Shown here one piece after another: positions 30,298 through 39,652 of a stretch of 40,361 bases of DNA. Made by a program: the position numbers and the translations under genes. The notes under the pieces were generated by a model. That model was not told the DNA's origin and searched no databases. It worked only from the letters and a program-made list of their open reading frames with translations. Position 1 is the first letter of the stretch; every line of letters starts with the position of its first letter. Origin of the DNA: JAQVQN01 sp964557205 (GTDB lineage Bacteria > Verrucomicrobiota > Kiritimatiellia > RFP12 > UBA1067); the NCBI GenBank assembly GCA_964557205.1, contig CAZKZI010000011.1, positions 1 to 40,361 on the forward strand, written 5' to 3'.

Positions 30298-32193
30298 TCA
30301 ATATTTGACGACCGCCAACGGCTGGCCTTTAGCCACCACCGCGCCGTGCTCGACCAGGAACTTAACCACTGTCAAAGGCTTGTCAGCCTTGATCTGGTTG
30401 AAAAGCTTCATGGCCTCCACGATGCACAGCGGCTCGCCAGCCTTCAAACAGTCGCCCTCTTTTGACAACTCGGGCTTGCCCGGCGCCGAAGAACGGTAAA
30501 AAGTGCCGTTCAAAGGCGCGTTGATCGTCGGCCCTTCGACAGCCGCAGGCGCGGCCGACTTGGCCGGTGCGGCAACTGTAACCGCTGCCACCGGGAGCGG
30601 CTCGGGCATAACGCTCGGTGCGGAACCGGCCGCAAAACCCAAGCGGCTGGCCAGTCCTGCCACCAGACGACCGATCTCAGCGTAACGCGCGGTTTCCTGC
30701 CCGGCGTCTGGGGCTGCCGCAGACGCCTGCACTGAATCCGCCTGCTGCGCAGCAGGCTCCGGTTTCTTGACCGCGCCGCACTCCAGATCCGCCGGGATCT
30801 GGTCGCGCTTGTCGGCCGGTGCCGCGCGCCACTTGAAGTAGCCCAGCGCCACCTCCGGAAACAGACAATATGAGAGGATGTCCTCCTCTTTCTCGATCAG
30901 TTTGGGGTCAAGATCGTTGGCCGCCTCTGCCAAACCCGGCTTCAGCAAATCAGCCGGACGGCAGGTGACCCGCTTCTCACCTTCCAGAATGCTCTTGACC
31001 AGCTTGGTATCGATCGGCGCGGGCGAACGCCCGTAAAGCCCCTTGACATAATCGCGCGTCTCCTGCGTGACCATCTCGTAACGTTTGCCGGCCAGCACGT
31101 TCAGCACCGCCTGGATGCCCACGATCTGGCTGGTGGGAGTTACCAGCGGCGGATATCCCATGTCCTTGCGTGTGCGCGGCAACTCTTCAAGCACCTCAGG
31201 CAGCCGCTCCAGAGCCCCCTGCTGCTCCAGTTGCGAGCGCAGATTGGAAATCATGCCACCGGGAATATGGTGCTCCAGCACACCCGCGTCCACCGATTCC
31301 ATACTCCCGGAGGAGGCAGGTGCGCGCACTTTCTTCAGAGCCTTGAAGTGCGCGTTGATTTTGGCGACCGCTTTGTGGTCCAGCCCGGTGTCATATCCCT
31401 CGTCCTCAAGAATGGCCACCAAGGTCTCGGTCGGCGGCTGCGAGGAGAAGCCCGACATAGTCGAGACTGCGGTGTCGATCGCGCCCGCGCCGGCCTTGAC
31501 CGCCGAGAGGTACATTGCCACGGCCATGCCGCTGGTCATGTGGGAGTGTACCTGAACCGGCACCTTGACAGACTTGACCAGAGCCGAGATCAGAGCGGTG
31601 GCAGCGGTCGGACTCAGGATACCGGCCATGTCCTTGATGCAAAGCGTGTCTATGCCCATGGATACCTGTTCGCGGGCGATCTCGACAAACTTCTCGACCG
31701 TGTGGACCGGACTGTAGGTGTAGCAAATAGTGCCCTGCGCGTGGCCACCGTATTTCTTGACGGTCTTGATCGCCATCTCAAGGTTGCGCGTGTCGTTGAG
31801 GGCATCGAAAATACGGAAGATATCCATGCCGTTCTCACACGCCAAGGCGATAAAGCGCTCAAGCACGTCGTCAGGATAATTCTTGTAACCCAAAATGTTC
31901 TGACCGCGCAAGAGCATCTGCAGCGGGGTTTGCTTGCAGACCGCCTTGAGCTGGCGCAGGCGCTCCCAAGGGTTCTCGCGCAGGAAGCGCAGGCACACAT
32001 CAAAAGTGGCGCCGCCCCAACATTCCAGAGAGTAGTAACCGGCCTTGTCCACCTCGTCGGCAACGGAAAGAATGTCGTCCGTGCGCATGCGCGTCGCCCA
32101 GAGCGACTGATGCGCGTCACGCAAGGTCGTGTCGGTTATGCGTATCCGAGGCTTGGCCTTGGCGACGGCTTTTTTCGTGTCGGCTTTTTTCAT
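30298..32193 (-). CDS. oadA: Oxaloacetate decarboxylase alpha subunit / pyruvate carboxylase subunit B
   Basis: A 631-residue biotin enzyme. The carboxyltransferase TIM barrel starts with DTTLRDAHQS (21-30, metal-binding Asp). Lys187 in CIKDMAG is the lysine that becomes carboxylated, and HSHMTSG (216-222) supplies the metal histidines. A conserved C-terminal carboxyltransferase region follows. Then comes an Ala/Pro-rich linker (about 480-545) and a biotinyl domain with EAMKLFN, Lys596 being the biotin site. This fits either the alpha subunit of sodium-pumping oxaloacetate decarboxylase or PycB of two-subunit pyruvate carboxylase. No partner subunit lies in the window, so the choice stays open. 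Confidence 0.92.
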   Translation of the reverse strand: MKKADTKKAVAKAKPRIRITDTTLRDAHQSLWATRMRTDDILSVADEVDKAGYYSLECWGGATFDVCLRFLRENPWERLRQLKAVCKQTPLQMLLRGQNILGYKNYPDDVLERFIALACENGMDIFRIFDALNDTRNLEMAIKTVKKYGGHAQGTICYTYSPVHTVEKFVEIAREQVSMGIDTLCIKDMAGILSPTAATALISALVKSVKVPVQVHSHMTSGMAVAMYLSAVKAGAGAIDTAVSTMSGFSSQPPTETLVAILEDEGYDTGLDHKAVAKINAHFKALKKVRAPASSGSMESVDAGVLEHHIPGGMISNLRSQLEQQGALERLPEVLEELPRTRKDMGYPPLVTPTSQIVGIQAVLNVLAGKRYEMVTQETRDYVKGLYGRSPAPIDTKLVKSILEGEKRVTCRPADLLKPGLAEAANDLDPKLIEKEEDILSYCLFPEVALGYFKWRAAPADKRDQIPADLECGAVKKPEPAAQQADSVQASAAAPDAGQETARYAEIGRLVAGLASRLGFAAGSAPSVMPEPLPVAAVTVAAPAKSAAPAAVEGPTINAPLNGTFYRSSAPGKPELSKEGDCLKAGEPLCIVEAMKLFNQIKADKPLTVVKFLVEHGAVVAKGQPLAVVKY

Positions 32194-32244
32194 AAGAGGT
32201 TTTTTCTCCGTAAGTACCCGATCAGGGATAAACAGGTTCTTATT

Positions 32245-32269
32245 GTGACATTTTTCGCGAAAATGTCAC
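32245..32269. terminator. 10-bp perfect hairpin at the glycosyltransferase stop codon
   Basis: GTGACATTTT (32245-32254) and AAAATGTCAC (32260-32269) pair fully around TCGCG. One arm contains the stop codon of the upstream glycosyltransferase. It may end the polysaccharide operon or act as an operator for oadA, whose start is 52 bases away. There is no T-run on the minus strand. Confidence 0.45.
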
Positions 32270-33447
32270 GCTCGTTTTGAATCGGCGTTTTTGTCAAGCC
32301 GCTCGAACGCCTCCGCAAACACCTTGGGCCAGGCATACTGCTCGCCCAATCTGCGTGCGTTCTCGCGAATCTGCGGATAGTCCTTATCCATAAGGATGGC
32401 GGAAACGGAATTCGCAAATTCAGCCGCGTCGTACCGGGCGATCTTCCCCGCGCCTCTCTCTTCAATGTCTTTTGCGATAGGCGGCACGTCCGTCAGCACG
32501 ATCGGCAGACCACACCCAAGGTAAACCTTGATTTTCCCCGGATCGGAGAAGAAGGTAAAATTATTGGCATCAAACGGATAATAAGGCGCAACGGCGACAC
32601 CGGCTTCCACCAGATGGCCGACCACATCATCAAATTTTTCGACAAAACCGCAGATATCAAAATGGTTGTCCAGTCCAGCCATTTGGACTTCCTCCCGCAA
32701 AGCCGACAGATCCTTTCCGCCGCCAATGATGGTGAAACGGAAATCAGGGACAAGGTGTTTCAGTTCCCGTGCCATGGGCACGAACAACTCGACCCCTTTA
32801 TTGCGGAGCACATCCCCCATATATACCACGCGCTTGCGGTCACATGCCGCCACAGGAATCGCTTTCTGCGGATGGCTACCATACGGCACTGTGTACCAGC
32901 GGACTTGCCGCTCGTCCAGACGTCCCGCCTCGAACCGCCCCTGAATGATCTGCGGCGTAAGCGGCCACACCGCATCCGACCGCGTAGCGGCAAACCGGTC
33001 GAGCGCGTAGTAGCAGGCGTTCAGCAACCGGTTGGCGTAACGGACCGGCGTATAGTCGATCATGTAGTAGACAATCCGTCGCGCTCCGCTCAACCATCGT
33101 GCCAGAATAGCCGCCGCCGCCAGCAGATTATCACCAGCCACCAGCACATCGGCCTTTCTGCCAAAACGCACCGCATAGCAGATCGCGTACAGAAAATCCT
33201 TCAAATATGCCACCGGCTCCGGCAATTTCAACCGGAAAAGCGACCGGTGCTCCGATATGCGCTCGCCGTAGCGATAACGTTCCACACGTATCGGCCGCCG
33301 AAGGTCGCTCCCAAAGGGGAACGCGACATACACCACCTCGCGCACGCGGCTCGCGACAAGCCAATCTCGCAACTCCTCGCACGCGCCTGTTGTGGCATAG
33401 TGCGAAAAAACGACGATCTTTTTATCTGCAAGTTGTCCGGGATTCAC
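32266..33447 (-). CDS. Glycosyltransferase, family 4-like
   Basis: A 393-residue protein with a two-domain GT-B layout. The second domain is clear: VVYMGDVLRNKGVELFV, FRFTIIGGGKDLSALREEV, FDICGFVEKFDDV, and DPGKIKVYLGCGLPIVLTDV with the donor-binding region. It transfers a sugar to a growing surface glycan; donor and acceptor are unknown. The start is a GTG at 33447, 13 bases after the epimerase stop, with only a GGTGGGGG run before it. It is the last gene of the polysaccharide operon. Confidence 0.82.
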   Translation of the reverse strand: MNPGQLADKKIVVFSHYATTGACEELRDWLVASRVREVVYVAFPFGSDLRRPIRVERYRYGERISEHRSLFRLKLPEPVAYLKDFLYAICYAVRFGRKADVLVAGDNLLAAAAILARWLSGARRIVYYMIDYTPVRYANRLLNACYYALDRFAATRSDAVWPLTPQIIQGRFEAGRLDERQVRWYTVPYGSHPQKAIPVAACDRKRVVYMGDVLRNKGVELFVPMARELKHLVPDFRFTIIGGGKDLSALREEVQMAGLDNHFDICGFVEKFDDVVGHLVEAGVAVAPYYPFDANNFTFFSDPGKIKVYLGCGLPIVLTDVPPIAKDIEERGAGKIARYDAAEFANSVSAILMDKDYPQIRENARRLGEQYAWPKVFAEAFERLDKNADSKRA

Positions 33448-33460
33448 ACCGCCCCCACCA

Positions 33461-34438
33461 TCACTTGAACGTGTTATGATACCAAGCGATCATCTCATGA
33501 ACCGTCTGCTCCAGACTGACCCGAGGCTCATATCCGTCGGTGACCTTACGGAGCAACGTGGAGTCCACACATTTACGCAGGCATCCTGTCGGCTTCGATG
33601 TGTCGAACACGATTCTGGGGTATTTGCCAGTCACCTCACAGATCAAATTCACCAACTCCGCGATAGAGATGTCCTGCTCATATCCGATATTCACGGGTTT
33701 CGCACAGGCGTACCGTTCAGTCACCATCATAAACAACCGCGCAATATCCGTGGCGTGCAGAAAATTCCTGCGCTGCTGGCCGTTCCCCCAAACCTCCAGA
33801 GGATCAGAACCATCCATGATCTTCTTCACGAGCGTGGGCATCACAAAGGAGTTCTGTTCCCCACGCCACGGGTACCGCGAACCGCAGGCGTTCGTGGGGC
33901 GGACAATCGCAGTTTCGATACCGTATTCTTTGAAATAATATTGGGCCTGCAACTCGGCAACCCGCTTGGCCCAGCCATACCCTTCATTGGAACTCTCGGG
34001 CAATCCCAACGTCACAGGAAGTTCGGGAATCGGAGCTTCGGCATCATCCTGATACACGCACGACGAACTGACCGCCAGAAAGCGGGGCACGCTGTTCTGC
34101 CGCGCGGCCTCCAACATATTCAACTGGATCACCGTATTCTGATACAACATCTCACCGTGGTGTTTACTGCTGTACCCCACCCCGCGGACACGTCCCGCAA
34201 GATTCATGACAACATCCGCGCCTTCGGAGACTTTAAGGCAAGTGTCCAGCGCGATGAGATCAGCCTTCACAAACTTAACCTGGTCCGCCACCGAAACGAT
34301 ATTGTCCAGCGTTCCCGCTTCCAGATTATCGGCCACCGTCACCTGCGCGCCAACAGACACCAACTCTTCCGTAAGGTAGGAGCCCAGAAAACCGCATCCG
34401 CCTGTCACCACAACCCGTCGATCCTTCCAGAAGTCCAT
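33461..34438 (-). CDS. NAD-dependent epimerase/dehydratase (GDP-fucose synthase-like)
   Basis: A 325-residue extended short-chain dehydrogenase. The Rossmann loop TGGCGFLGSYL is at about 12-22, SSSCVYQDDAEAPIPE carries the active Ser, and YGWAKR the Tyr-Lys pair. LAGRVRGVGYSSKH and the SSC(V/I)Y stretch resemble GDP-L-fucose synthase, but other nucleotide-sugar epimerases remain possible. It probably supplies an activated sugar to the surrounding glycosyltransferases. The start has GGGTG about 5 bases before it. Confidence 0.85.
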   Translation of the reverse strand: MDFWKDRRVVVTGGCGFLGSYLTEELVSVGAQVTVADNLEAGTLDNIVSVADQVKFVKADLIALDTCLKVSEGADVVMNLAGRVRGVGYSSKHHGEMLYQNTVIQLNMLEAARQNSVPRFLAVSSSCVYQDDAEAPIPELPVTLGLPESSNEGYGWAKRVAELQAQYYFKEYGIETAIVRPTNACGSRYPWRGEQNSFVMPTLVKKIMDGSDPLEVWGNGQQRRNFLHATDIARLFMMVTERYACAKPVNIGYEQDISIAELVNLICEVTGKYPRIVFDTSKPTGCLRKCVDSTLLRKVTDGYEPRVSLEQTVHEMIAWYHNTFK

Positions 34439-34523
34439 TCCGCACCCTTTCTTGACCCTTAAAAATCAGTGTGTTATGGTACTTTATCCGTTTAGTAAAA
34501 GGCAATAATAAACACCCTTCAAT

Positions 34524-35771
34524 ATGAACCAGAAAACAGCCGTCCCATCAGCATGTAACGTTGTCATCCTGTGTCATTCCGACAAAAAGGACGGCAAGCG
34601 CACCTCTGGCAGCGGACCGATCGAGCCACTGCTAAAGTTTTTCACAGAAAACAAAGCCCACTATATTTTTGTGATTGAGCAGCCGCATCCCCTGCCCGAC
34701 ATATCCCTCGACTGCACCATGGAAGTCTATAAAGATGGGCAACTTGTGGCCACCCACCGTTCCGACTGTTTCCGTTGGCTGTACGACATCCCTTCTGACC
34801 GCCGGGTTATGCAAACCTACCTGCGGCTCAAGCTGCGCGACGTGCTCGCGTCGCGCCAGCTCTTGTCGCAGATACCCAAGCTGTATCCCGACTGCGGCCC
34901 CATCCATTTTCTGATCGGCATGGAGTCCGTCAACACACTCGTCGGGCAGAGTTTCCGCAAAGCGCTCAACATTCTCAAAGTGATCTACTACACCTTCGAC
35001 TGGGCGCCGCAGCGCTACCGAAGCCGCTGGATGAGTGCGGTGTTCAATTGGCTCGATCAGCTCGCATGCGCTCGTGCGGACATCTGTTGGAATGTTACCG
35101 ACGCGATCGCAGAAGCCCGCCGCGACATCCTGCACTACGACATGAGCAGGATGGCCAAGCAATTGACGGTACATTACGGTGTGGAATTCCGCGAGGGCTT
35201 AATCAAACCGTATGACGAGTTGGAGAAATTCAAGGTGATTTTCTCGGGGGGCCACCATGTGGACAACGGAGTCCAGTTCCTGCCGGAGATTGCCCGCTAC
35301 CTGCAAGCCGCCGACCCGCGTATCAGGCTGATCGTCACCGGATGTGGCACCATGACAACCGAACTGAAGCAAAAAGTCCTTGAACACGGTCTCGGTAACG
35401 TCACCTTCACCGGTTATATCGATAACCCGGAAGATTTGGACAGGCTGACCTGTGAATGCCTGATCGGTCTGGCACCATACCCGGACACTGACGTATCCAC
35501 AAAAAAATATGGCGACGTCATCAAGATCCGACACTCTTTCGCCTGCGGACTGGCCGTGGTCTCCACCCACGTCCCGCCCGCGTCAAAAGAGATCCGCGAA
35601 GAAGGTTTAGGGATTGTAACTGCGGTCGCCGCAAAAGAAATGGCAGACGCCATCCTGAAACTCTGCTCAGACGAAGCTCTGCTGAAGAAGTGCCGCGAAG
35701 CGGCAATCATCAAGGCCAAGGGGCACAACTGGACGTCCATCTATACCCGCGCAGTCAGCGAAAGCGTTTAG
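34524..35771 (+). CDS. Glycosyltransferase (GT-B fold), plus strand
   Basis: A 415-residue protein. The C-terminal half shows a GT4-like pattern: FKVIFSGGHHVDNGVQFLPE, RIRLIVTGCGTMTTELKQKV, LGNVTFTGYIDNPEDLDRL, and IKIRHSFACGLAVVSTHVPP in the donor region. The N-terminal half (IYYTFDWAPQRYRSRWMSAV) is typical of family members that act on lipid-linked glycans. It is the only plus-strand gene in the polysaccharide cluster. Its last 17 bases overlap the end of the convergent GT2 gene. It is divergent from the epimerase at 34438, so the 85-base gap should hold two promoters. Confidence 0.8.
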   Translation: MNQKTAVPSACNVVILCHSDKKDGKRTSGSGPIEPLLKFFTENKAHYIFVIEQPHPLPDISLDCTMEVYKDGQLVATHRSDCFRWLYDIPSDRRVMQTYLRLKLRDVLASRQLLSQIPKLYPDCGPIHFLIGMESVNTLVGQSFRKALNILKVIYYTFDWAPQRYRSRWMSAVFNWLDQLACARADICWNVTDAIAEARRDILHYDMSRMAKQLTVHYGVEFREGLIKPYDELEKFKVIFSGGHHVDNGVQFLPEIARYLQAADPRIRLIVTGCGTMTTELKQKVLEHGLGNVTFTGYIDNPEDLDRLTCECLIGLAPYPDTDVSTKKYGDVIKIRHSFACGLAVVSTHVPPASKEIREEGLGIVTAVAAKEMADAILKLCSDEALLKKCREAAIIKAKGHNWTSIYTRAVSESV

Positions 35772-36753
35772 CGTCGGCGGGCGGAGTCAGAAGGCCTTCA
35801 ATGAACCAGAACGTTTCGTGATACACGAGCGCGATGTCCACAAACGGCAACAGCAGGATACGGGAATTCAGCAACGTGCTGCGCGAGGTATACATCCGCC
35901 AGGAATTCGCAAGCGAGAACACGAACAGGAGAACCACCCCCCCCCAGAACAGGTGTGGGATAAACGGGATAGCTGTCAGGGCTGGACGAATAAAAAACGA
36001 GACCTTGCCAAGAGTGGGCTGAAAACCCTGAAAGAGCAACACCTTGGCATAGGTCCTTGCCAACATCTTGCGAGTCACAAACAGTGCGCGGAGACCATAG
36101 CTGTTGCTCAAATCGTGAAGATGAATGACCTTTGCGTCCGTTGGAGCCACGCACCCCAACTTCGCGATGCGATAGTTAATATCCGAATCCTCGCCACCGT
36201 AACCGCACGTCGCCGTGAAGCGTTTCGTGTCATACCCGCCCGCCTGCAAAAAAACCTCTTTCCGGATACAGTCGAACTTTCCGCACATGGAATGAACTTC
36301 ACGTTCAAGCGCACGGGAAAAGAGATGTTTCTGCCAGTAAGGAAAGCGATCCCACACATCCCGAGGCATCAACAATTTTGGGAAGGTTGCGACCACGGAT
36401 TCGTCCTTACACAGCGGCTCCGTCAACTTCTCGAGTTCATGAGAAGAAGGGAAAGCCCCGTCCGAATGGACGAGCACGAGAAGCGGTGCCATCGCCATCG
36501 TCGCTCCCGTATTGTAACTGGTGGCCAAGCCACCGTTTACCGTCTGCCTGACAACCCGAATGGGTACAGGAGAATGCGTCGCGAAATCCTCGACCAATTG
36601 GGCTGAGTTGTCCGAGGAAACATTGTCAAAAACAATGATCCCATCAATCGGATACTCCTGCGAAACCAACCCTTCCAGACAGTCAATGATCGTCGATGAC
36701 GAATTTCTCATGCTCACAATCACGCTCACAGGAACTTTTTTAACCGAGATCAT
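35755..36753 (-). CDS. Glycosyltransferase family 2
   Basis: A 332-residue protein. The N-terminal GT-A domain contains VSVIVSMRNSSSTIIDCLEG, IIVFDNVSSDNSAQLV and VLVHSDGAFP (Asp-containing nucleotide-metal site), with GGYDTKRFTATCGYGGEDSD as the acceptor-side acidic motif. The last 100 residues include two membrane segments (ALTAIPFIPHLFWGGVVLLF and a later one), so the enzyme is membrane-bound. The ATG at 36753 is chosen because GGAGGA lies 9 bases before it; a GTG at 36762 is in frame but sits on that ribosome site. The start overlaps the upstream stop by 4 bases. Confidence 0.87.
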   Translation of the reverse strand: MISVKKVPVSVIVSMRNSSSTIIDCLEGLVSQEYPIDGIIVFDNVSSDNSAQLVEDFATHSPVPIRVVRQTVNGGLATSYNTGATMAMAPLLVLVHSDGAFPSSHELEKLTEPLCKDESVVATFPKLLMPRDVWDRFPYWQKHLFSRALEREVHSMCGKFDCIRKEVFLQAGGYDTKRFTATCGYGGEDSDINYRIAKLGCVAPTDAKVIHLHDLSNSYGLRALFVTRKMLARTYAKVLLFQGFQPTLGKVSFFIRPALTAIPFIPHLFWGGVVLLFVFSLANSWRMYTSRSTLLNSRILLLPFVDIALVYHETFWFIEGLLTPPADAKRFR

Positions 36754-37916
36754 TTCCAGCACTCCTCCAGAGATCGAAACGCTCGCCCGTAATGCTGCTC
36801 ATAGGCAAAGTGGCCGTTGAAGGCTTCAAGCCCTTCTTGGAAAAATGCATAGTGAAGCCTGATTTCTTCTAAAGCGGCACCCATCTGCCCCTCGTTCTCG
36901 ATAACTTTGCCACTGTGAAAGCGTTCAACAAAGGGCGCTATATCCGAGATACGGGTCATCAGCACAGGCAGGTGCATCTCCGCGTATGCTTTCACTTTCC
37001 CCGGATCGGCATAATGCGTGAAGTTCCCCGGATCAGTGTCGTAGAGCGCGATACCCACATGACAGGTCCGGGCAACTTCCAGAAGTTCCGATTCGCTGTA
37101 AAACTGGTTGGGGAAAAAAACGCGGTTACACAGTCCCGCTTGTCGAAGTCGCTCCTGAAGCCCAGCCACGTAGGCAGGTTGCCCCACCCCTATCAGCGAA
37201 AGCCGGTATTCGGGGTGCAGAACCAGAAACTCAAACAACGCCTCGAGCCCCTGCCCTGGCCGGATCAGTCCGACAAACAATAAAATGAACGGTTCCAACG
37301 GCGGCACGGGAGCAGCGGAATAGGGCTTGAGTCCCCACATGACCGTCCGACGACGCGGCTCGTCTACCACCGTGCCGTCATTCATCACCCGGTTGATGGC
37401 GTCGGTCAGATAGTAGGCGTAGTCCACCCGGTCGTGATACCTCTTTTTTACCCATTCATATAGGCGGATGACGGGGTGTGCCGAAGGGAAATAATCGCCG
37501 ATCCAGTATGCGAAGGCGAGCGGCCTCAGCAACTTGAGCAAGCCCATACCAAAGAAGACAACCGGATGTCCCCCAAACACGAGTGTCTTCCGGTTTTTGG
37601 GGCAGAAACTCAACAATTCACGGACATGGTTCGAATACCATAGAAGATAATAGAGAAACAAGTTCTGGGAGGACTTAACCGTACGTTCTTCCACCATGGC
37701 CCCGTCATGATACCGCCGCAGGATATTGGCGTGAGATCCGACACGCGGTTGCACGATGAACATCATCAGGTCCGCCGTGTGAGCGACAAGATACTCCTTG
37801 ATATGCCCGCAAAACTGGAGACTGCCATAAGCGAAAACCCGCTTATACACAACCACTCCAGAGGCCTCAGAGGCCCCTCGATTATTTCCAGCACGTTGAT
37901 TATCCGCATTCATCAT
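36750..37916 (-). CDS. Glycosyltransferase, family 4-like
   Basis: A 388-residue GT-B protein. FILLFVGLIRPGQGLEALFE and YRLSLIGVGQPAYVAGLQER mark the start of the donor domain, then VFFPNQFYSESELLEVARTC and YADPGKVKAYAEMHLPVLMT give the nucleotide-binding part. The DPGK(I/V)K(V/A)Y segment is shared with the glycosyltransferase at 32266, so the two are paralogues within one cluster. It starts with ATGATG overlapping the stop of the DUF5672-like gene, and its own stop overlaps the GT2 start. Confidence 0.83.
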   Translation of the reverse strand: MMNADNQRAGNNRGASEASGVVVYKRVFAYGSLQFCGHIKEYLVAHTADLMMFIVQPRVGSHANILRRYHDGAMVEERTVKSSQNLFLYYLLWYSNHVRELLSFCPKNRKTLVFGGHPVVFFGMGLLKLLRPLAFAYWIGDYFPSAHPVIRLYEWVKKRYHDRVDYAYYLTDAINRVMNDGTVVDEPRRRTVMWGLKPYSAAPVPPLEPFILLFVGLIRPGQGLEALFEFLVLHPEYRLSLIGVGQPAYVAGLQERLRQAGLCNRVFFPNQFYSESELLEVARTCHVGIALYDTDPGNFTHYADPGKVKAYAEMHLPVLMTRISDIAPFVERFHSGKVIENEGQMGAALEEIRLHYAFFQEGLEAFNGHFAYEQHYGRAFRSLEECWK

Positions 37917-38731
37917 ATTGTGAATTCCAGCACTTTCCCTTCGCGCTGCAAATGCGCAAAGGCCGCCGGCCCATGAAAACCAAACGGGGTTGCGTGGATT
38001 GACTCATGCAGTTCCACATTGTCCTCAAGCGCGAAGGTAGCCGCAACCTCTGGAGAGGCAATCCGTATCGATTCACGGTAACGCTTCTCAAAAGACGGCA
38101 GAGTCTTCCCGATAAAATAGTCGTCGATCACCAGATAGCAGTGCGGCAGTAACTTGTACTTTCGCCTGTAATACCAGGCGACCGTCTCGCAGAGTTGGCG
38201 TGACCTGAGCGTAAAGGCCCCGTTACCGACATCACCGCGATGGCGCAACAGAAAACGCGTAATCCAATCGTCCTTGCCAAACACCCACGGAGCCCCGATA
38301 TAGTCGTAGTTTCCAATAAAATCATTGAGCCCCTCACGCAGCGGAAAGGCGTGATTCTGAAACGACAGCACATATTCGGTATCAAACCTTTTTGACAGGT
38401 TCAAGATCGCATCTCTGTTGAGGTCCCGTGCATTTCCCCCGCCCCCGCGCAAGTGGGGCTCGACCTGCAGGCGGACACCCCACTCATCCGCCATTTTTTG
38501 GAGCGCGGGCGTCACTCGGTTGACCAGCAACACAACCGGAAGCCGGCCACAGCAGCGCCAAGCCATCAGGATGGCAGCCAACAGGCTGTCCAGCAACGTG
38601 TCGAAACGGTCGTCACCCCAAAGCCAGTTCGTGATCAGGGTGACATCCCGAGTACACGGCGGTCTAAAAAAAACCTTTTTCAAAGCGGGCAAATTGCGTG
38701 CCTGCCACTCTAGCACCGGATCACCGTTCAC
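37913..38731 (-). CDS. DUF5672-like putative glycosyltransferase
   Basis: A 272-residue protein. NYDYIGAPWVF, GDVGNGAFTLRSRQL and the late ATPFGFHGPAAFAHL match the DUF5672 pattern, a family thought to be sugar transferases of surface glycans. VIDDYFIG fills the place of the usual acidic ED motif. It starts with GTG at 38731, one base after the upstream stop, with AAGGA 8 bases before it. Function is by family and position only. Confidence 0.75.
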   Translation of the reverse strand: MNGDPVLEWQARNLPALKKVFFRPPCTRDVTLITNWLWGDDRFDTLLDSLLAAILMAWRCCGRLPVVLLVNRVTPALQKMADEWGVRLQVEPHLRGGGGNARDLNRDAILNLSKRFDTEYVLSFQNHAFPLREGLNDFIGNYDYIGAPWVFGKDDWITRFLLRHRGDVGNGAFTLRSRQLCETVAWYYRRKYKLLPHCYLVIDDYFIGKTLPSFEKRYRESIRIASPEVAATFALEDNVELHESIHATPFGFHGPAAFAHLQREGKVLEFTI

Positions 38732-38732
38732 G

Positions 38733-39647
38733 TTACAGTTCCTTTATCGGGTTTTGCGTCGATTCCCACAATCGGGCAAGTCCCATCCGCAAGGGCACCT
38801 TCGGTTGCCAGCCGGGCAGCACGGGGAGCGCACCTTCCCAAGGAATCATGACCTCGCGCAGGCGTTGCGGGCGAGTCCCCCACCGGATCGGCAAAGCCGC
38901 GCCAGTGACCTCTTCAAACACGGTCGCCAACTCCCGCAAAGAAAGGCTCTCCCCTGTGGAAACACGGAACGTCGGCATGGTTTCCTCCGTCCAGTTGACC
39001 AACTGAAACTGCTCAACCGCACATTTAAACGCCTCGACAACATCGGTGATATACACAAGGTCAATCTTTTGCAAGCCTGCCGACATATCAAGAGGCGTCC
39101 CGGTCTTCGCAATCCGGCTCCACAGGTTCAGAAGCTTGGAGCGTGTATCCCCCGGACCATAAGTATCCCCCAGCGCCAACGTAAGGAAACGCAAGCCGTA
39201 AGCCTCAACATAGTATTGCGCCAACGCTTCGAACGCTTGCTTGGTCGCGGCGTACAGGTTGACCGGAGAATACTCGCGTCCCTCATAGTGCTGCCACGCT
39301 GTCCCTGTGTTTACAACCCATTGGACGCCGCTACGGACGGCCGCGTCCAGAAGTCGTGTCGCAAACAGGACATTGGAGGTCAGCAGCGGGAGCACATCCT
39401 CGCTCCTGTGCGAGGCCAAAAAAAGAGAAGCCAGATGAACAACACCATCAAAAGGCCCATGCGCCACCAGCTCGGGTTGAAGATCACGCAGCCCGTCATC
39501 TTGAAAAAACGGAATGCCGGACTGCGATAACTCGGCAGTATCGGTTGAGGGGCGAACCAAAGCACAGACCTCATGCCCGGCATTCCGAAGACAAGAAACC
39601 AGCGAACGTCCTGTAAAACCGGTTGCGCCTGTAATTAGAATTTTCAT
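38733..39647 (-). CDS. NAD-dependent sugar epimerase/reductase (RfbJ-like)
   Basis: A 304-residue short-chain dehydrogenase of the nucleotide-sugar type. The Rossmann loop ITGATGFTGRSLVS is at the N-terminus. NTGTAWQHYEGREYSPVNLY followed by AATKQAF gives the Thr/Tyr-Lys catalytic set, similar to CDP-abequose/paratose synthases and other deoxysugar reductases. The ATG at 39647 lies 5 bases after the rfbC stop; an in-frame TTG at 39656 overlaps that stop and could also serve. Together with RfbC it points to a deoxysugar in the glycan. Confidence 0.83.
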   Translation of the reverse strand: MKILITGATGFTGRSLVSCLRNAGHEVCALVRPSTDTAELSQSGIPFFQDDGLRDLQPELVAHGPFDGVVHLASLFLASHRSEDVLPLLTSNVLFATRLLDAAVRSGVQWVVNTGTAWQHYEGREYSPVNLYAATKQAFEALAQYYVEAYGLRFLTLALGDTYGPGDTRSKLLNLWSRIAKTGTPLDMSAGLQKIDLVYITDVVEAFKCAVEQFQLVNWTEETMPTFRVSTGESLSLRELATVFEEVTGAALPIRWGTRPQRLREVMIPWEGALPVLPGWQPKVPLRMGLARLWESTQNPIKEL

Positions 39648-39652
39648 AACAC

